Positions 11,793-21,131 of a DNA stretch of 40,174 bases are shown here, in pieces. Location: positions 1 through 40,174 of the forward strand of contig JAGXSD010000017.1 of assembly GCA_018333955.1 (NCBI GenBank). Direction: 5' to 3'. How positions within the stretch are numbered: the first letter of the stretch is position 1; every line of letters begins with the position of its first letter. The position numbers and the translations under genes were made by a program. Source of the DNA: Erysipelotrichia bacterium (GTDB taxonomy: Bacteria; Bacillota_I; Bacilli_A; Erysipelotrichales; Erysipelotrichaceae). The notes under the pieces were generated by a model, which worked only from the letters and a program-made list of their open reading frames with translations, did not search any database and had not been told where the DNA came from.

Positions 11793-13457
11793 ATGAAAAC
11801 CGACATTCAAATCGCACAAGAAAATGAAATGTTTACTATAGAGAAAATTGCCCGAAAAGCAAAAATCGATATGGATTATATCGAAATGTATGGCAAATAT
11901 CGCGCAAAAATCGACTTGAGACTTTTCGATAAGCTTGAAGCTGCGAACAATGGTAAATTGATCCTAGTCACGGCAATTAATCCAACCAAAGCAGGAGAAG
12001 GTAAGTCCACAACCACAGTAGGTTTATGCGATGGACTTGCACAAATCAATAAGAATGTAATTGGCGCATTACGTGAACCTTCACTTGGACCTATCTTTGG
12101 AATGAAAGGTGGTGCAACTGGCGGAGGGCATGCTCAAGTTGTCCCTATGGAAGACATTAATCTACATTTTAATGGTGATATGCATGCTATTACAGCCGCA
12201 AACAACCTTATTGCTGCCGCTATTGATAATCATCTTTATCATGGGAATGTTTTAAATATTGACCCAAATCGTATAGTATTCAAGCGTGCCATGGATATGA
12301 ATGATCGCGCATTAAGAGAAATCGAAGTAGGAAGACCCGATAAACGAAGTGTAGTGCGTAAAGATGGCTTCAATATTACGGTCGCATCCGAAATCATGGC
12401 TATACTATGCTTATCTTCTTCATTAGAAGACTTTAAAAAACGTGTAAATAAAGTCATTCTCGCTTATACACATGATGGCAATGTCATCACAGTTAAAGAT
12501 TTAAAGATTGCTGGTGCGGTTGCAATGATTATGAAAGATGCAATCAAGCCCAATCTAGTTCAAACACTCGAACACACCCCAATGATTATTCATGGAGGAC
12601 CATTCGCAAATATTGCCCATGGATGTAACTCTATCATTGCGACCAAACTTGCTTTAAAGCTCGCAGACTATGTTGTCACTGAAGCAGGATTTGGAGCTGA
12701 TTTAGGTGCTCAAAAATTCATGGACATTAAATGCGATGTTGCGAATATTAAACCTAATGCGATAGTTCTAGTTGCAACAGTTCGAGCCTTGAAACTCAAC
12801 GGAGGAGTTCTATTTGAAGATCTAGGTCAAGAGAACATTGATGCTTTATTAAAAGGGACAGAAAACTTAGGAAAACACTTAGAGAACCTTGCATTATATA
12901 AAGTTCCAGTCGTAGTTGCGATTAATAAGTTTAATTCTGATACTCATGAAGAACTTAAGACATTATTAGAATGGTGTAAACGCCAAGGGGTTAAAGCTGT
13001 AATTAATGAATCATGGGCTCTTGGTGGTCAAGGTGCAATTGAGCTTGCGGAAGCTGTAGTTCATGAATGTGAAAAGCCTAGTCAATTTAATCCATTACTT
13101 AAAGAAACGATTGGCATCAAAGAAAAGATTGAGAAAATTGCCACTACAATTTATGGTGCCAAAGCAGTGGTATTTAGTGAGCGAGCACTTGAAGAATTGG
13201 ATACGATTCGAAAACTTGGTTATAATGAACTGAATGTATGTATGGCAAAAAATCAATACTCACTTAGTGATGATCCTAAGAAACTAGGTCGTCCAAAAGA
13301 TTTTGATATTACGATTAAAGAACTAAGAATCTCTGCAGGAGCAGGATTTGTTGTTGCACTCACTGGAGATGTGATGACAATGCCTGGACTACCAAAGGTT
13401 CCTGCTGCAGAAAACATGGATATCGATGAAAAAGGACATATTGTAGGACTATTCTAA
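11793..13457 (+). CDS. fhs: formate--tetrahydrofolate ligase
   Basis: The product, 554 residues, makes 10-formyl-THF from formate, THF and ATP. The P-loop [12 protein letters not shown] is at residues 64-75, and the sequence is recognisable over its full length, for example [14 protein letters not shown] and [12 protein letters not shown] near the end. ATG 11793 is used because MKTDIQIAQ matches the family start. A GGGAG lies 14 nt upstream, somewhat far, so initiation may rely on coupling with recR, which ends 1 nt earlier. FolD, encoded at 31795, uses the same C1 pool, so both one-carbon entry steps are present. Confidence 0.96.
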   Translation: MKTDIQIAQENEMFTIEKIARKAKIDMDYIEMYGKYRAKIDLRLFDKLEAANNGKLILVTAINPTKAGEGKSTTTVGLCDGLAQINKNVIGALREPSLGPIFGMKGGATGGGHAQVVPMEDINLHFNGDMHAITAANNLIAAAIDNHLYHGNVLNIDPNRIVFKRAMDMNDRALREIEVGRPDKRSVVRKDGFNITVASEIMAILCLSSSLEDFKKRVNKVILAYTHDGNVITVKDLKIAGAVAMIMKDAIKPNLVQTLEHTPMIIHGGPFANIAHGCNSIIATKLALKLADYVVTEAGFGADLGAQKFMDIKCDVANIKPNAIVLVATVRALKLNGGVLFEDLGQENIDALLKGTENLGKHLENLALYKVPVVVAINKFNSDTHEELKTLLEWCKRQGVKAVINESWALGGQGAIELAEAVVHECEKPSQFNPLLKETIGIKEKIEKIATTIYGAKAVVFSERALEELDTIRKLGYNELNVCMAKNQYSLSDDPKKLGRPKDFDITIKELRISAGAGFVVALTGDVMTMPGLPKVPAAENMDIDEKGHIVGLF

Positions 13458-14353
13458 TGGCATCAATTGCGTACATTTGCGATATGAAAATGGTCAATTA
13501 TCATCGTCTCTATGGACATCAAACGATGAATTTTTGGCGACTCACAAATGCAAAGCAATTCACTAAGTTTAAACAAGGGGATTATCTATTCTTTCTTGCG
13601 AAAGGAAGTGAACATCCTAAAACCCGCGAAAAAGGTTTAGTTGGATATGGGAAGTTGTCTCATACCACAACATCCAGTGTTTCAAAAATGTGGCGCACGT
13701 ACACTCAATACAATGGATATGAAAGTGAGTTAGATTTTAAAGAAGCCATAAAAAAAGTTTCAAAACAAAACACACTTCCTAAAACACTTAATGGCTTATT
13801 TCTAGAGCAAGTTGTTTTCTTTAATGCGCCTCTATATTTGTCTGAAATTGATGAAACTGTGTCAAGAAATCTAGAGAGTTACATGTATCTTGATAAAGAA
13901 GGAGTCACTTTAACACTCAAGATTCTAAACAAAGCAAAAGAAATAGGTATAAACACTTGGCAAATTGCATTAGATCATGAATTAAGTGAATCCACATTTG
14001 AACTAGACTACATTGAAACACTATTGTCGCACTTTGTACTCGAATATTTCTCAAATCAAACGACATTATTGAAACATCATAAGCAATTTATGGAGATGTT
14101 TCCAGAGTATAAGCCTATTAAAGAAGTCAAAGGAGTGTTTTATCATCGCCTGGACAAATCCTGTGTCATACCTATTTCAAATTCCATGAAAGATGAACCA
14201 TTCTTTGCGCTTCTCGCAAAGGCAAAACTTATTCAAACACGATGTCAAAGTCATGATCTCCATGTCAAGATTTCAATATACTGCCATGAATGGGAAGATA
14301 AGAAAAAAAGTGCTTGTGAACACTTTGATCTACTATGTGATTTAAAAAGATAG
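13457..14353 (+). CDS. unknown protein, possible EVE/PUA-like N-terminal domain
   Basis: The product is 298 residues; I do not recognise the family firmly. The first 65 or so residues (FWRLTN, then FKQGDYLFFLAKGSE and KGLVGYGKL) resemble the layout of EVE/PUA-like small beta-barrels that bind modified bases: an early Trp, a GDYLFF strand and a closing glycine-rich VGYG strand. The remainder is mostly helical with aromatic patches and a Cys/His-bearing end (YCHEW, CEHFDLLC). It begins in TAATG overlap with the fhs stop, so it is co-translated. No signal peptide or membrane segment is seen. The domain call is an inference. Confidence 0.6.
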   Translation: MASIAYICDMKMVNYHRLYGHQTMNFWRLTNAKQFTKFKQGDYLFFLAKGSEHPKTREKGLVGYGKLSHTTTSSVSKMWRTYTQYNGYESELDFKEAIKKVSKQNTLPKTLNGLFLEQVVFFNAPLYLSEIDETVSRNLESYMYLDKEGVTLTLKILNKAKEIGINTWQIALDHELSESTFELDYIETLLSHFVLEYFSNQTTLLKHHKQFMEMFPEYKPIKEVKGVFYHRLDKSCVIPISNSMKDEPFFALLAKAKLIQTRCQSHDLHVKISIYCHEWEDKKKSACEHFDLLCDLKR

Positions 14354-14377
14354 CATGTTAATCAGTGCTATCTTTTT
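14344..14377. terminator. bidirectional terminator between convergent genes
   Basis: AAAAAGATAGCA (14344-14355) pairs perfectly with TGCTATCTTTTT (14366-14377), a 12-bp stem with a 10-nt loop. A-run and T-run on the two sides allow termination in both directions. The stop codons of both flanking genes fall inside it. Confidence 0.85.
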
Positions 14378-14906
14378 CTTTCATTAATCTTTGAAACTTA
14401 GATTCAGATGGTTGGTATGTTATTCCCCATAGTTGAAGCTGTTTGTTAAAATGAACATCAGCTTCAAGAATATCTTCATGAAGTTCATACTCTATTTCGA
14501 TATCAGAAGTATACTTTAAAACGTTAAAGTCTAGACACCATACACCATATTCATCTTGATACGTATAACGATATGTCGTTGTCTTACCAAGATAATCAAA
14601 CTCCGTCACTGAGGTATACTTTTGTGTAAACTCAATAATCTCTGGTTGCTGGATATTTTGAGAGTCACAATCACATTCATATTCTTCAACAAAACCTTCT
14701 TGTTTGAGTTTTGCCGTGAATCTAAATTGCTCATTTTTTTCGCGAATTCTTAGGACACCACGATGATTTGTGAAGTAGCGATCTTGAGTGTCATAATAAT
14801 AATTGGTTTGAAGTTGGCCATGTTTAAAAACACCCTGCGCTAATAATGCACTAGCTGCATCACCACTAACGAATGTCTTATATTCAATTTCAATGTTTTT
14901 TTCCAT
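14358..14906 (-). CDS. CYTH-domain protein (triphosphate tunnel metalloenzyme, YjbK-like)
   Basis: The 182-residue protein has the CYTH signature ExExK at Glu6, Glu8 and Lys10 (EIEYK), then YYYDT, LRIREKN and FTAKLK, the alternating charged strands of the triphosphate tunnel. Family members hydrolyse inorganic triphosphate or other triphosphates with a divalent metal. I chose ATG at 14906 (AGAAGG 8 nt upstream) over a GTG two codons earlier that is too close to the ribosome site. It is divergent from the NAD kinase gene; in Bacillus the two families (yjbK, and yjbN for the kinase) also lie close together. Confidence 0.85.
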   Translation of the reverse strand: MEKNIEIEYKTFVSGDAASALLAQGVFKHGQLQTNYYYDTQDRYFTNHRGVLRIREKNEQFRFTAKLKQEGFVEEYECDCDSQNIQQPEIIEFTQKYTSVTEFDYLGKTTTYRYTYQDEYGVWCLDFNVLKYTSDIEIEYELHEDILEADVHFNKQLQLWGITYQPSESKFQRLMKEKDSTD

Positions 14907-14927
14907 AACCACAACCTTCTATCTGTA

Positions 14928-14936
14928 TGATACAAT
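14928..14936 (+). promoter_or_regulatory. extended -10 for the NAD kinase gene
   Basis: TGATACAAT (TG at 14928-14929, TACAAT at 14931-14936) lies 28 bp upstream of the chosen start. No clear -35 hexamer accompanies it. Confidence 0.45.
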
Positions 14937-14964
14937 AACATCATCCTAAAAGGAAGTGAATGCC

Positions 14965-15744
14965 ATGCAACGGTTCTATATTGTCGAAAAGGAAGACCTT
15001 GGATCTAGAGAATTAGGTCAAAAAATTCGTACAGCATTAATTTCTCATCACAAAGAAATCGATGAAAACAATCCTCAATGTGTTGTGACGGTCGGTGGAG
15101 ACGGTACATTTCTTCATGCTGTTCATAAATTTAAACATATCTCAGAGGTTGTCTTTGTTGGATTACATACTGGAACTTTGGGATTCTTTACGAATTATGA
15201 AAAAGATGAAGTGGATACGCTTATTGACCATTTATTAAATCAAACACCAGTGATAGAAAGTACACACTTAATTGAAGCAAGAATCACTCATGAACAAACC
15301 GTCACTATTTTAGAAGCACTCAATGAAGTGAGAATTGAAAATATCGTTCGCACACAAGAAATTCAAGTCTACATTAATCAAGAATTGATGGAAATATTTA
15401 GAGGAAATGGATTATGTGTGAGTGGACAAGCAGGCTCAACGGCCTATAATCGCTCAATTGGTGGCGCTATTATTGTGCCTGGCATAGATGTCTTACAACT
15501 CACAGAGATATCAGGGATACATAACAAAGCCTATCAGTCCATTAGATCACCCCTTGTCTTACCCAAAGACACCAGTATCACTTTGATTTCTGATAACTTT
15601 AAAGGGGCAAAGATTCTTTACGACCATCATGTCTTAGATCTTGATGATGTCAGCAAAGTTGAAATTATCACAAGCACAAAAAAGGTCAATATGGCAAGAT
15701 ATCGACCTACATCATATATCAAACGGCTCCATTGTTTATTCTAA
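14965..15744 (+). CDS. nadK: NAD kinase
   Basis: This 259-residue kinase phosphorylates NAD to NADP. The defining GGDGT loop is at residues 44-48, followed by LHTGTLGFF, the NEVRI segment (NE motif) and the GSTAYNRSIGGA nucleotide-binding stretch. ATG 14965 is placed 8 nt after AGGAAG; the GTG at 14956 sits on the ribosome site itself. The 3' end overlaps the convergent rodA-like gene by 4 bp and ends in a terminator. Confidence 0.93.
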   Translation: MQRFYIVEKEDLGSRELGQKIRTALISHHKEIDENNPQCVVTVGGDGTFLHAVHKFKHISEVVFVGLHTGTLGFFTNYEKDEVDTLIDHLLNQTPVIESTHLIEARITHEQTVTILEALNEVRIENIVRTQEIQVYINQELMEIFRGNGLCVSGQAGSTAYNRSIGGAIIVPGIDVLQLTEISGIHNKAYQSIRSPLVLPKDTSITLISDNFKGAKILYDHHVLDLDDVSKVEIITSTKKVNMARYRPTSYIKRLHCLF

Positions 15745-15757
15745 TGAGCCGTTTTAT
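15721..15757 (+). terminator. intrinsic terminator after nadK
   Basis: AAACGGCTC (15721-15729) pairs with GAGCCGTTT (15746-15754), followed by TATT. The last codons of nadK form the left arm, and the stop codons of nadK and the convergent gene lie in the loop. It is probably effective for the plus strand; the minus-strand U-run is short. Confidence 0.75.
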
Positions 15758-16931
15758 TCATGTTTTCACTACTCATATGAAAGATTACTGCGATCGGTAT
15801 CATATAAGAAAGTAAACTAGATCCCCCTGCAGAAATGAGTGGTAAAGTGATTCCTGTAATCGGGAATAATCCCACCACCATGCCCATGTTTTGAATTTGT
15901 TGGAAAAACAGCATTCCTAATAATCCTGCTACCATGTATTTTTCTTTTAATCCATCATAGTTAATCGCAATTAAGATGAGTTTCAGGTTAAAAAGTAAAC
16001 TTACAAAAATGGTAATCCCAACTCCAATAAGGCCATAATTTTTCGCAATGACCGCAAAGATGAAGTCATTTTGTGGTTCCGCAAAAGAAATCGCAATGCT
16101 TGCAGCTCCATGACCACTAATCCCTGCAGAACCAATTGCCATAAGTGCAGTATAAAGTTGTGCTCCCCAGGTTAATATATATTGCTCAGGATGTAACCAA
16201 CCATAAAAACGATTGAGTTTATATGCTCCTCCCAAAATCTGTCCTAATAATTGTGGATTGGTTTCAAAAAGGAAAATAATCCCCCCAATGAGTGCTATGG
16301 CACCAACACCTCCAATGATTATCCATTGAGGTTTAATGGCCGACATGGCCAGCATTACAATCAGTGAAATCACAATGACCATAGGAATCCCGGTATCCGG
16401 TTGCATGACAATAAGCACTAATGGGAGCGCAAGAATTTTTGCGATTTTAAAGAATAGTACAATATCATCCCAATAACTCATTTCAAGACGATATTGTTGG
16501 TGGGTATGTATGATTTCGGATGCACGAATGATAAGAATAATCTTCATAAACTCTGAAGGTTGAATGGTACCAACTCCAGGTATTTGTATCCAAGCACGTG
16601 CACCATTAATAGGATATATTAGTGGCAGATTGATAAATGAATCAAGAATGAGTAAACCCAATAATACAATCAGAATCCAATAAAAAATCGTTGCCATGGA
16701 GAATAGACGATCAACCCCCATGTAGATAAGGAATGCAAGGGTAAGAAATCCTAAAACATACCACATCACTTGTTTAAATAGTAAATCTTGTCCATTAACC
16801 CATGAAGGTGTAAGAGGAATAGCTCCAAAAATCGCAATAATAGAGATAATGGCTAAAGAAAGAATGAGGACGACGAGCATCCAATCGATCTTAAATGCTC
16901 TGGAAGATTCTTGTAAACGGCGTAATGTCAT
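15741..16931 (-). CDS. rodA: SEDS peptidoglycan polymerase, RodA/FtsW family (RodA-like)
   Basis: The 396-residue integral membrane protein has about ten hydrophobic segments. The SEDS signature is clear: GARAWIQIPGVGTIQPSEFMK, then QPDTGIPMV and, near the end, PLISAGGSSLLSYM. SEDS proteins polymerise glycan strands from lipid II with a class B PBP. RodA serves elongation and FtsW division; the short tail and overall look favour RodA, but the split is uncertain without an alignment. The start has AAAGGAG upstream (16937-16943 on the complement). It shows that the organism has a peptidoglycan wall. Confidence 0.9.
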   Translation of the reverse strand: MTLRRLQESSRAFKIDWMLVVLILSLAIISIIAIFGAIPLTPSWVNGQDLLFKQVMWYVLGFLTLAFLIYMGVDRLFSMATIFYWILIVLLGLLILDSFINLPLIYPINGARAWIQIPGVGTIQPSEFMKIILIIRASEIIHTHQQYRLEMSYWDDIVLFFKIAKILALPLVLIVMQPDTGIPMVIVISLIVMLAMSAIKPQWIIIGGVGAIALIGGIIFLFETNPQLLGQILGGAYKLNRFYGWLHPEQYILTWGAQLYTALMAIGSAGISGHGAASIAISFAEPQNDFIFAVIAKNYGLIGVGITIFVSLLFNLKLILIAINYDGLKEKYMVAGLLGMLFFQQIQNMGMVVGLFPITGITLPLISAGGSSLLSYMIPIAVIFHMSSENMNKTAH

Positions 16932-16949
16932 GGAAGCTCCTTTCTTTGA

Positions 16950-16978
16950 TTGTCAGTCTTTGGTTTAAATGGTATCAT
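16950..16978 (+). promoter_or_regulatory. promoter for the PTS-like membrane gene
   Basis: TTGTCA (16950-16955), a 17-bp spacer and TATCAT (16973-16978). A start about 7 nt downstream would give a leader of only about 10 nt, with the GAGG ribosome site (16985-16988) at its very 5' end. Confidence 0.5.
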
Positions 16979-16995
16979 AATCGCGAGGTATTTGC

Positions 16996-18549
16996 ATGAA
17001 AAGATGGCACAGTTTATTTGATGGAATGAGCGCATCGCTTAAGTATTATCTAGTTTTGACCATACTTTTTGGTGTCATACGTTCTTTAGCTATTCCTATT
17101 ATCTCAAGTATAGTACGATTTGAATCACCTGATGCACTTCGTTTTCTTGAGATATTAAGAATAACACTTGTTTTTTTGCTTCAGTTATTTCCTTTTGTTG
17201 TGTTGGTTTCATTGGCTCAACGAAAACTCAAACATTCAGGAGCAGTGGTTGCTTCCATCATTAGTGGCATTATCATTTATGCACTAACATTACTCACACC
17301 TTTATCAAATCTTTCTAATCAATACGGGTTTACACTTTTTAACTTATCATTACCTTCATCAAGTTATGTCAGTCAACCTGTACAATTAGGATTTATGCTT
17401 ACATTACTTTCTTATCAAATTGTGAAGTTTAGTATTCGCATTTCTAGACGTAATATTCCTTATGGTTTTGTAGGTTTTATTGATAATGATACATGGGTTA
17501 TCCTCTATACCATCATCTTTAGTTTAATCGTTGGATATGGGGTAGTTTTAGGCTGGCCATGGGTGATTATGGGATTAGAAGCCATTATGAAGTTTATTGC
17601 CCAAGATATAACCAATCCAGTCAATTTATTCATCTATGGAATATTAGAACACACTTTAATTCTATTTAACTTACAGTCCATCCTTCATGCGAACTTCTGG
17701 TTCTCGACTATGGGTGGATCATGGATTAATCCTTCCGGGACGCTCATATTAGGTGATGTGAACATTTGGATAGAACAACTTATCAATAACATTATCCCAG
17801 TTGGATTTGGGCGATTTATCAGTGGATGGTATATCGTGAATATGTTTATTATTCCAGGAATGCTATGGGGTATTTACTTACAATTTAGTGATAAGTTTGA
17901 TACAAGACGATATCGCAACATGTTTTTCTTATTGACCCTAGTATCAATCTTGTTAGGGTTTAGACTACCATTTGAATTATTCCTTGTCCTCACGGCTCCA
18001 TTATTATATATGTTCTATATTCTTTTTACTGCCATTATCTATGCGATAGTATCCGCACTTGGCATTAATGTAGGGCCAATCATTAATGCAGGGATTACGT
18101 ATGTGTTACCAGGTAATGGAGTTCATGCCCTTCTTTACTTAAGAAATCCATTATTGAGTGAAAGAGTATGGCAACTCTTTATTGTGGGATTTGTGAGTTT
18201 AGTCCTTATGAGTTTAATCACTCATATATATTATAAGTATTTAGCCATTGATTTCATTGGTGTAGGGAATAAACAAAAAAGTGTTGAGGCTATCTTATTA
18301 GCCATGGGTGGACTCGATAACATTAAAATCATTCATAGTTCATTCTCACGCATTTATGTGTTACCTTATGATAAATCAAAAGTTGATTTTGATCGTGTGA
18401 ATATCTTTGGGGTTTCACGCATTATTGAAAATAAAAATGGATACAGTCTAAATTTTGGAGGAGCATCAGGGATTGTAAGAAAAGCAATCATGAAATTGCT
18501 TATTGAAATGAAATTGAAAGAACTTGAGAATAAATCAAATGAATCGTGA
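16996..18549 (+). CDS. PTS glucose-type EIIC-EIIB-like membrane protein, catalytic residues lost
   Basis: The 517-residue protein has about ten membrane segments. Its middle matches the glucose-family EIIC: FIYGILEHTLILFNLQSIL aligns with the usual YGFIERCLVPFGLHHIW, and LTAPLLYMFYILF with FVAPILYIIHAIL. The end (about 425-512) matches EIIB: EAILLAMGGLDNI, IYVLPYDKSKVD and the closing beta strand. The phosphorylatable EIIB cysteine (usual D-A-C-x-T-R-L) is replaced: residues 447-453 read HSSFSRI, with Ser449 at the Cys site. The EIIC GITEPIE motif is GFRLPFE at 321-327, losing the first Glu, and the conserved HH is QS. It cannot be a normal phosphotransferase; a regulator, sensor or altered transporter are possibilities. 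The stop lies in a terminator. Confidence 0.8.
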   Translation: MKRWHSLFDGMSASLKYYLVLTILFGVIRSLAIPIISSIVRFESPDALRFLEILRITLVFLLQLFPFVVLVSLAQRKLKHSGAVVASIISGIIIYALTLLTPLSNLSNQYGFTLFNLSLPSSSYVSQPVQLGFMLTLLSYQIVKFSIRISRRNIPYGFVGFIDNDTWVILYTIIFSLIVGYGVVLGWPWVIMGLEAIMKFIAQDITNPVNLFIYGILEHTLILFNLQSILHANFWFSTMGGSWINPSGTLILGDVNIWIEQLINNIIPVGFGRFISGWYIVNMFIIPGMLWGIYLQFSDKFDTRRYRNMFFLLTLVSILLGFRLPFELFLVLTAPLLYMFYILFTAIIYAIVSALGINVGPIINAGITYVLPGNGVHALLYLRNPLLSERVWQLFIVGFVSLVLMSLITHIYYKYLAIDFIGVGNKQKSVEAILLAMGGLDNIKIIHSSFSRIYVLPYDKSKVDFDRVNIFGVSRIIENKNGYSLNFGGASGIVRKAIMKLLIEMKLKELENKSNES

Positions 18550-18566
18550 CTCGTTCACGATTTTTT
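18542..18566 (+). terminator. intrinsic terminator overlapping the PTS-like gene stop
   Basis: AATCGTGA (18542-18549) pairs with TCACGATT (18555-18562), with a 5-nt loop and TTTTTT at 18561-18566. The stop codon TGA forms the end of the left arm; the right arm overlaps the mutS -35 region. Confidence 0.8.
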
Positions 18567-18583
18567 GTTGCATATGATATAAT
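18554..18583 (+). promoter_or_regulatory. mutS promoter with extended -10, at the start codon
   Basis: TTCACG (18554-18559) is a poor -35, while TGATATAAT (TG 18575-18576, TATAAT 18578-18583) is a strong extended -10. Only 7 nt separate the -10 from the ATG at 18591, so transcription would begin at or next to the start codon. Confidence 0.6.
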
Positions 18584-18590
18584 CTTTTCA

Positions 18591-21131
18591 ATGAAAACAA
18601 GTATCACCCCTATGATGAAACAATACCTAGAAGTTAAAGAGAAAGCGAAGGATGCGCTACTTTTTTATCGCCTAGGAGATTTCTATGAATGCTTTTTTGA
18701 AGATGCCCATGTGGTCTCAAGACTTTGTGACTTAATCTTAACATCACGATCCAAAGATGATGTGGATAAGGTACCGATGTGTGGAGTCCCCTATCACTCC
18801 ATAAATCCATATATTCAAAAATGTCTACAAGCTGGTCATAAAGTAGCCATTGCGGAACAACTAGAGGATCCAAGTGTTGCGAAAGGGATTGTGAAGCGTG
18901 ATATTGTCAAGATTCTAACTCCTGGCACTGTGTTAGAAGACTTTTTAGATGAGAAAACCATGGTCACTTGTGCATCTGTGCATGATGTAGGCTTGTTTTA
19001 TGGCTGTACATGGATTGAAGTGGCGAGTGGAGTGTTGCGATACATGGAGATTAAGAAAGATGAAGCACAATTACTGTCATTCTTTTTAACCTACCATGTG
19101 AAAGAAGTGATTGTCTTTGATCAAATCATGCATGATTTAATTCAACCATTATCTCATCACCATGATTTCCTCATTACACTTATTGAACATGAAACCCAGA
19201 TTGAAAGCGCAACGTTAGCTCCATCACTTTCAACCTTTAAACGTCAAGGACTTGATGCATTACTCAATTATTTAAAACAAACCCAAAAATCAGAACAACT
19301 CTACATACTTCCTTGTGAAATCATTCAAACCAAATCTTCAATGAGGTTGGATTACACCACCTTAACTCACTTAGAATTATTATGGAATCAAAAATCAAAA
19401 TCCAATGATCTCACTTTGCTCAGTTATTTAGATCGATGTAAGACAGCCATGGGTTCACGTCAGTTGAAAGATATGTTGACACATTTAAGTATGGATCAAG
19501 GAATCATCAACCAAAGACTAGATCAGGTTGAAACATGTGTGAATGAGTTTATTCTTAAAGAAAAACTCATTGATGAGCTCAAGAAGATCTATGATTTGGA
19601 ACGTATCATCACCAAGATTGCTTATCAATCCATTATGCCAGTGGATATCATTCGACTTATTCGAACATGTGAAGCCACACAAGCTATTCAAGAACTAATT
19701 AAAGATGTGGATGTATTTAAGTCTTTAATACTAGAAGACACATGTGTAGAACTCACTCAAACACTTAAAAAGCAGTTTAATCCTCAACCTCCTGTCACCA
19801 TTAAAGAAGGATATATCTTTAATGATGGTGTTTTTGATTTACTTGATCAATACCGCTCACTATCCAAACAAGGCTCGTCATGGTTACTTGATTTTGAAAC
19901 TCAAGAACGAGAGCGAACTCAAATTAAGAATCTAAAAGTAGGTTACAACAAAGTCTTTGGTTACTACATTGAAGTCTCAAAAGGACAAACTCATCTTGTG
20001 AGTGACCATTTTGGGTATGTTAGAAAACAAACACTCACTAATGCGGAACGATATATTTCAAGCACACTAAAAGATAAAGAAGATGAACTACTCAGTGCAC
20101 AAGATAAAATGATTAAGTATGAAGAAGTGATGTTTGAGGAAATTGCGAAGTCCTTAAGAAATGTCATTCCAACCTTAGCCCTAATGGTTAATATGATTAA
20201 GACCATAGATATCATTGTGGCCTTAGCAGAAATTAGTTCTCAAAGTGGATTCACACGACCACAATTTCATGAATCTGATGATGTGACTATTCTTGATTCA
20301 TTCCATCCATTGTTAAAAGAAATCAAACCTTTTGATAAGGTTGTAAAAAACAGTTGGATTGTCAGTGATCAAAAACCAATCTTTATTTTAACTGGACCTA
20401 ATATGGGGGGTAAATCTACCTTTATGAGGCAAATGGCGATCACGGTGATTATGGCACAAATGGGATGTTTTGTGAGCGCAAAAACCTATCAAGCTCCAAT
20501 ATTTGACGCAATATTCACACGGATTGGCGCAAGTGATGACCTTATTAAAGGAGAATCCACTTTTATGGTTGAAATGAATGAGGCTAATGTCGCCTTACAT
20601 CATGCAACCCCACAATCCTTAATTTTATTTGATGAAATAGGACGTGGAACATCCACCTTTGATGGAATGGCCATCGCACAAGCGATGATTGAATACATCA
20701 GTACCCACCTCAAAGCAAAAACAATATTTTCAACTCATTATCATGAACTTACAGCTTTAGAATCAATGATGCCTAATATCACCAATCTAGTGACTCAAGT
20801 CAAAGAAACACAAGACCACATAGAATTCCTTTATCGTGTTGAAAAAGGAAAAGCCCTTAAATCTTATGGCATTAATGTGGCGAAGATTGCCCATTTACCA
20901 CAAGAGATTGTGGAAAGAGCTCAAACGATTCTCAAACAACTAGAAGAGAAACCTACCATGATTCAATCATCCATGGGGTTTGAAGTTGTCTCGAGTCCAC
21001 AAGTCAATGAAACCATGAAAGCATATCTTAAGACTATAAAATCACTTGATGTGAATCAAATGACGCCTTTAAAAGCATTATCGATCCTGGATGATCTTAT
21101 TAAAGAAGCCCATGAGGTCGATCATGAGTAA
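18591..21131 (+). CDS. mutS: DNA mismatch repair protein MutS
   Basis: The 846-residue mismatch sensor carries the mismatch-reading motif F31-Y-E33 in GDFYECFF, the connector and lever domains, Walker A GPNMGGKST at 602-610, and the DEIGRGTSTFDG Walker B/D-loop region, then STHYHEL. ATG 18591 aligns with family starts (TPMMKQYLEVK follows). There is no ribosome site; a promoter -10 ends 7 nt before the ATG, so the mRNA looks leaderless. The 3' end overlaps mutL by 8 bp. Confidence 0.96.
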   Translation: MKTSITPMMKQYLEVKEKAKDALLFYRLGDFYECFFEDAHVVSRLCDLILTSRSKDDVDKVPMCGVPYHSINPYIQKCLQAGHKVAIAEQLEDPSVAKGIVKRDIVKILTPGTVLEDFLDEKTMVTCASVHDVGLFYGCTWIEVASGVLRYMEIKKDEAQLLSFFLTYHVKEVIVFDQIMHDLIQPLSHHHDFLITLIEHETQIESATLAPSLSTFKRQGLDALLNYLKQTQKSEQLYILPCEIIQTKSSMRLDYTTLTHLELLWNQKSKSNDLTLLSYLDRCKTAMGSRQLKDMLTHLSMDQGIINQRLDQVETCVNEFILKEKLIDELKKIYDLERIITKIAYQSIMPVDIIRLIRTCEATQAIQELIKDVDVFKSLILEDTCVELTQTLKKQFNPQPPVTIKEGYIFNDGVFDLLDQYRSLSKQGSSWLLDFETQERERTQIKNLKVGYNKVFGYYIEVSKGQTHLVSDHFGYVRKQTLTNAERYISSTLKDKEDELLSAQDKMIKYEEVMFEEIAKSLRNVIPTLALMVNMIKTIDIIVALAEISSQSGFTRPQFHESDDVTILDSFHPLLKEIKPFDKVVKNSWIVSDQKPIFILTGPNMGGKSTFMRQMAITVIMAQMGCFVSAKTYQAPIFDAIFTRIGASDDLIKGESTFMVEMNEANVALHHATPQSLILFDEIGRGTSTFDGMAIAQAMIEYISTHLKAKTIFSTHYHELTALESMMPNITNLVTQVKETQDHIEFLYRVEKGKALKSYGINVAKIAHLPQEIVERAQTILKQLEEKPTMIQSSMGFEVVSSPQVNETMKAYLKTIKSLDVNQMTPLKALSILDDLIKEAHEVDHE

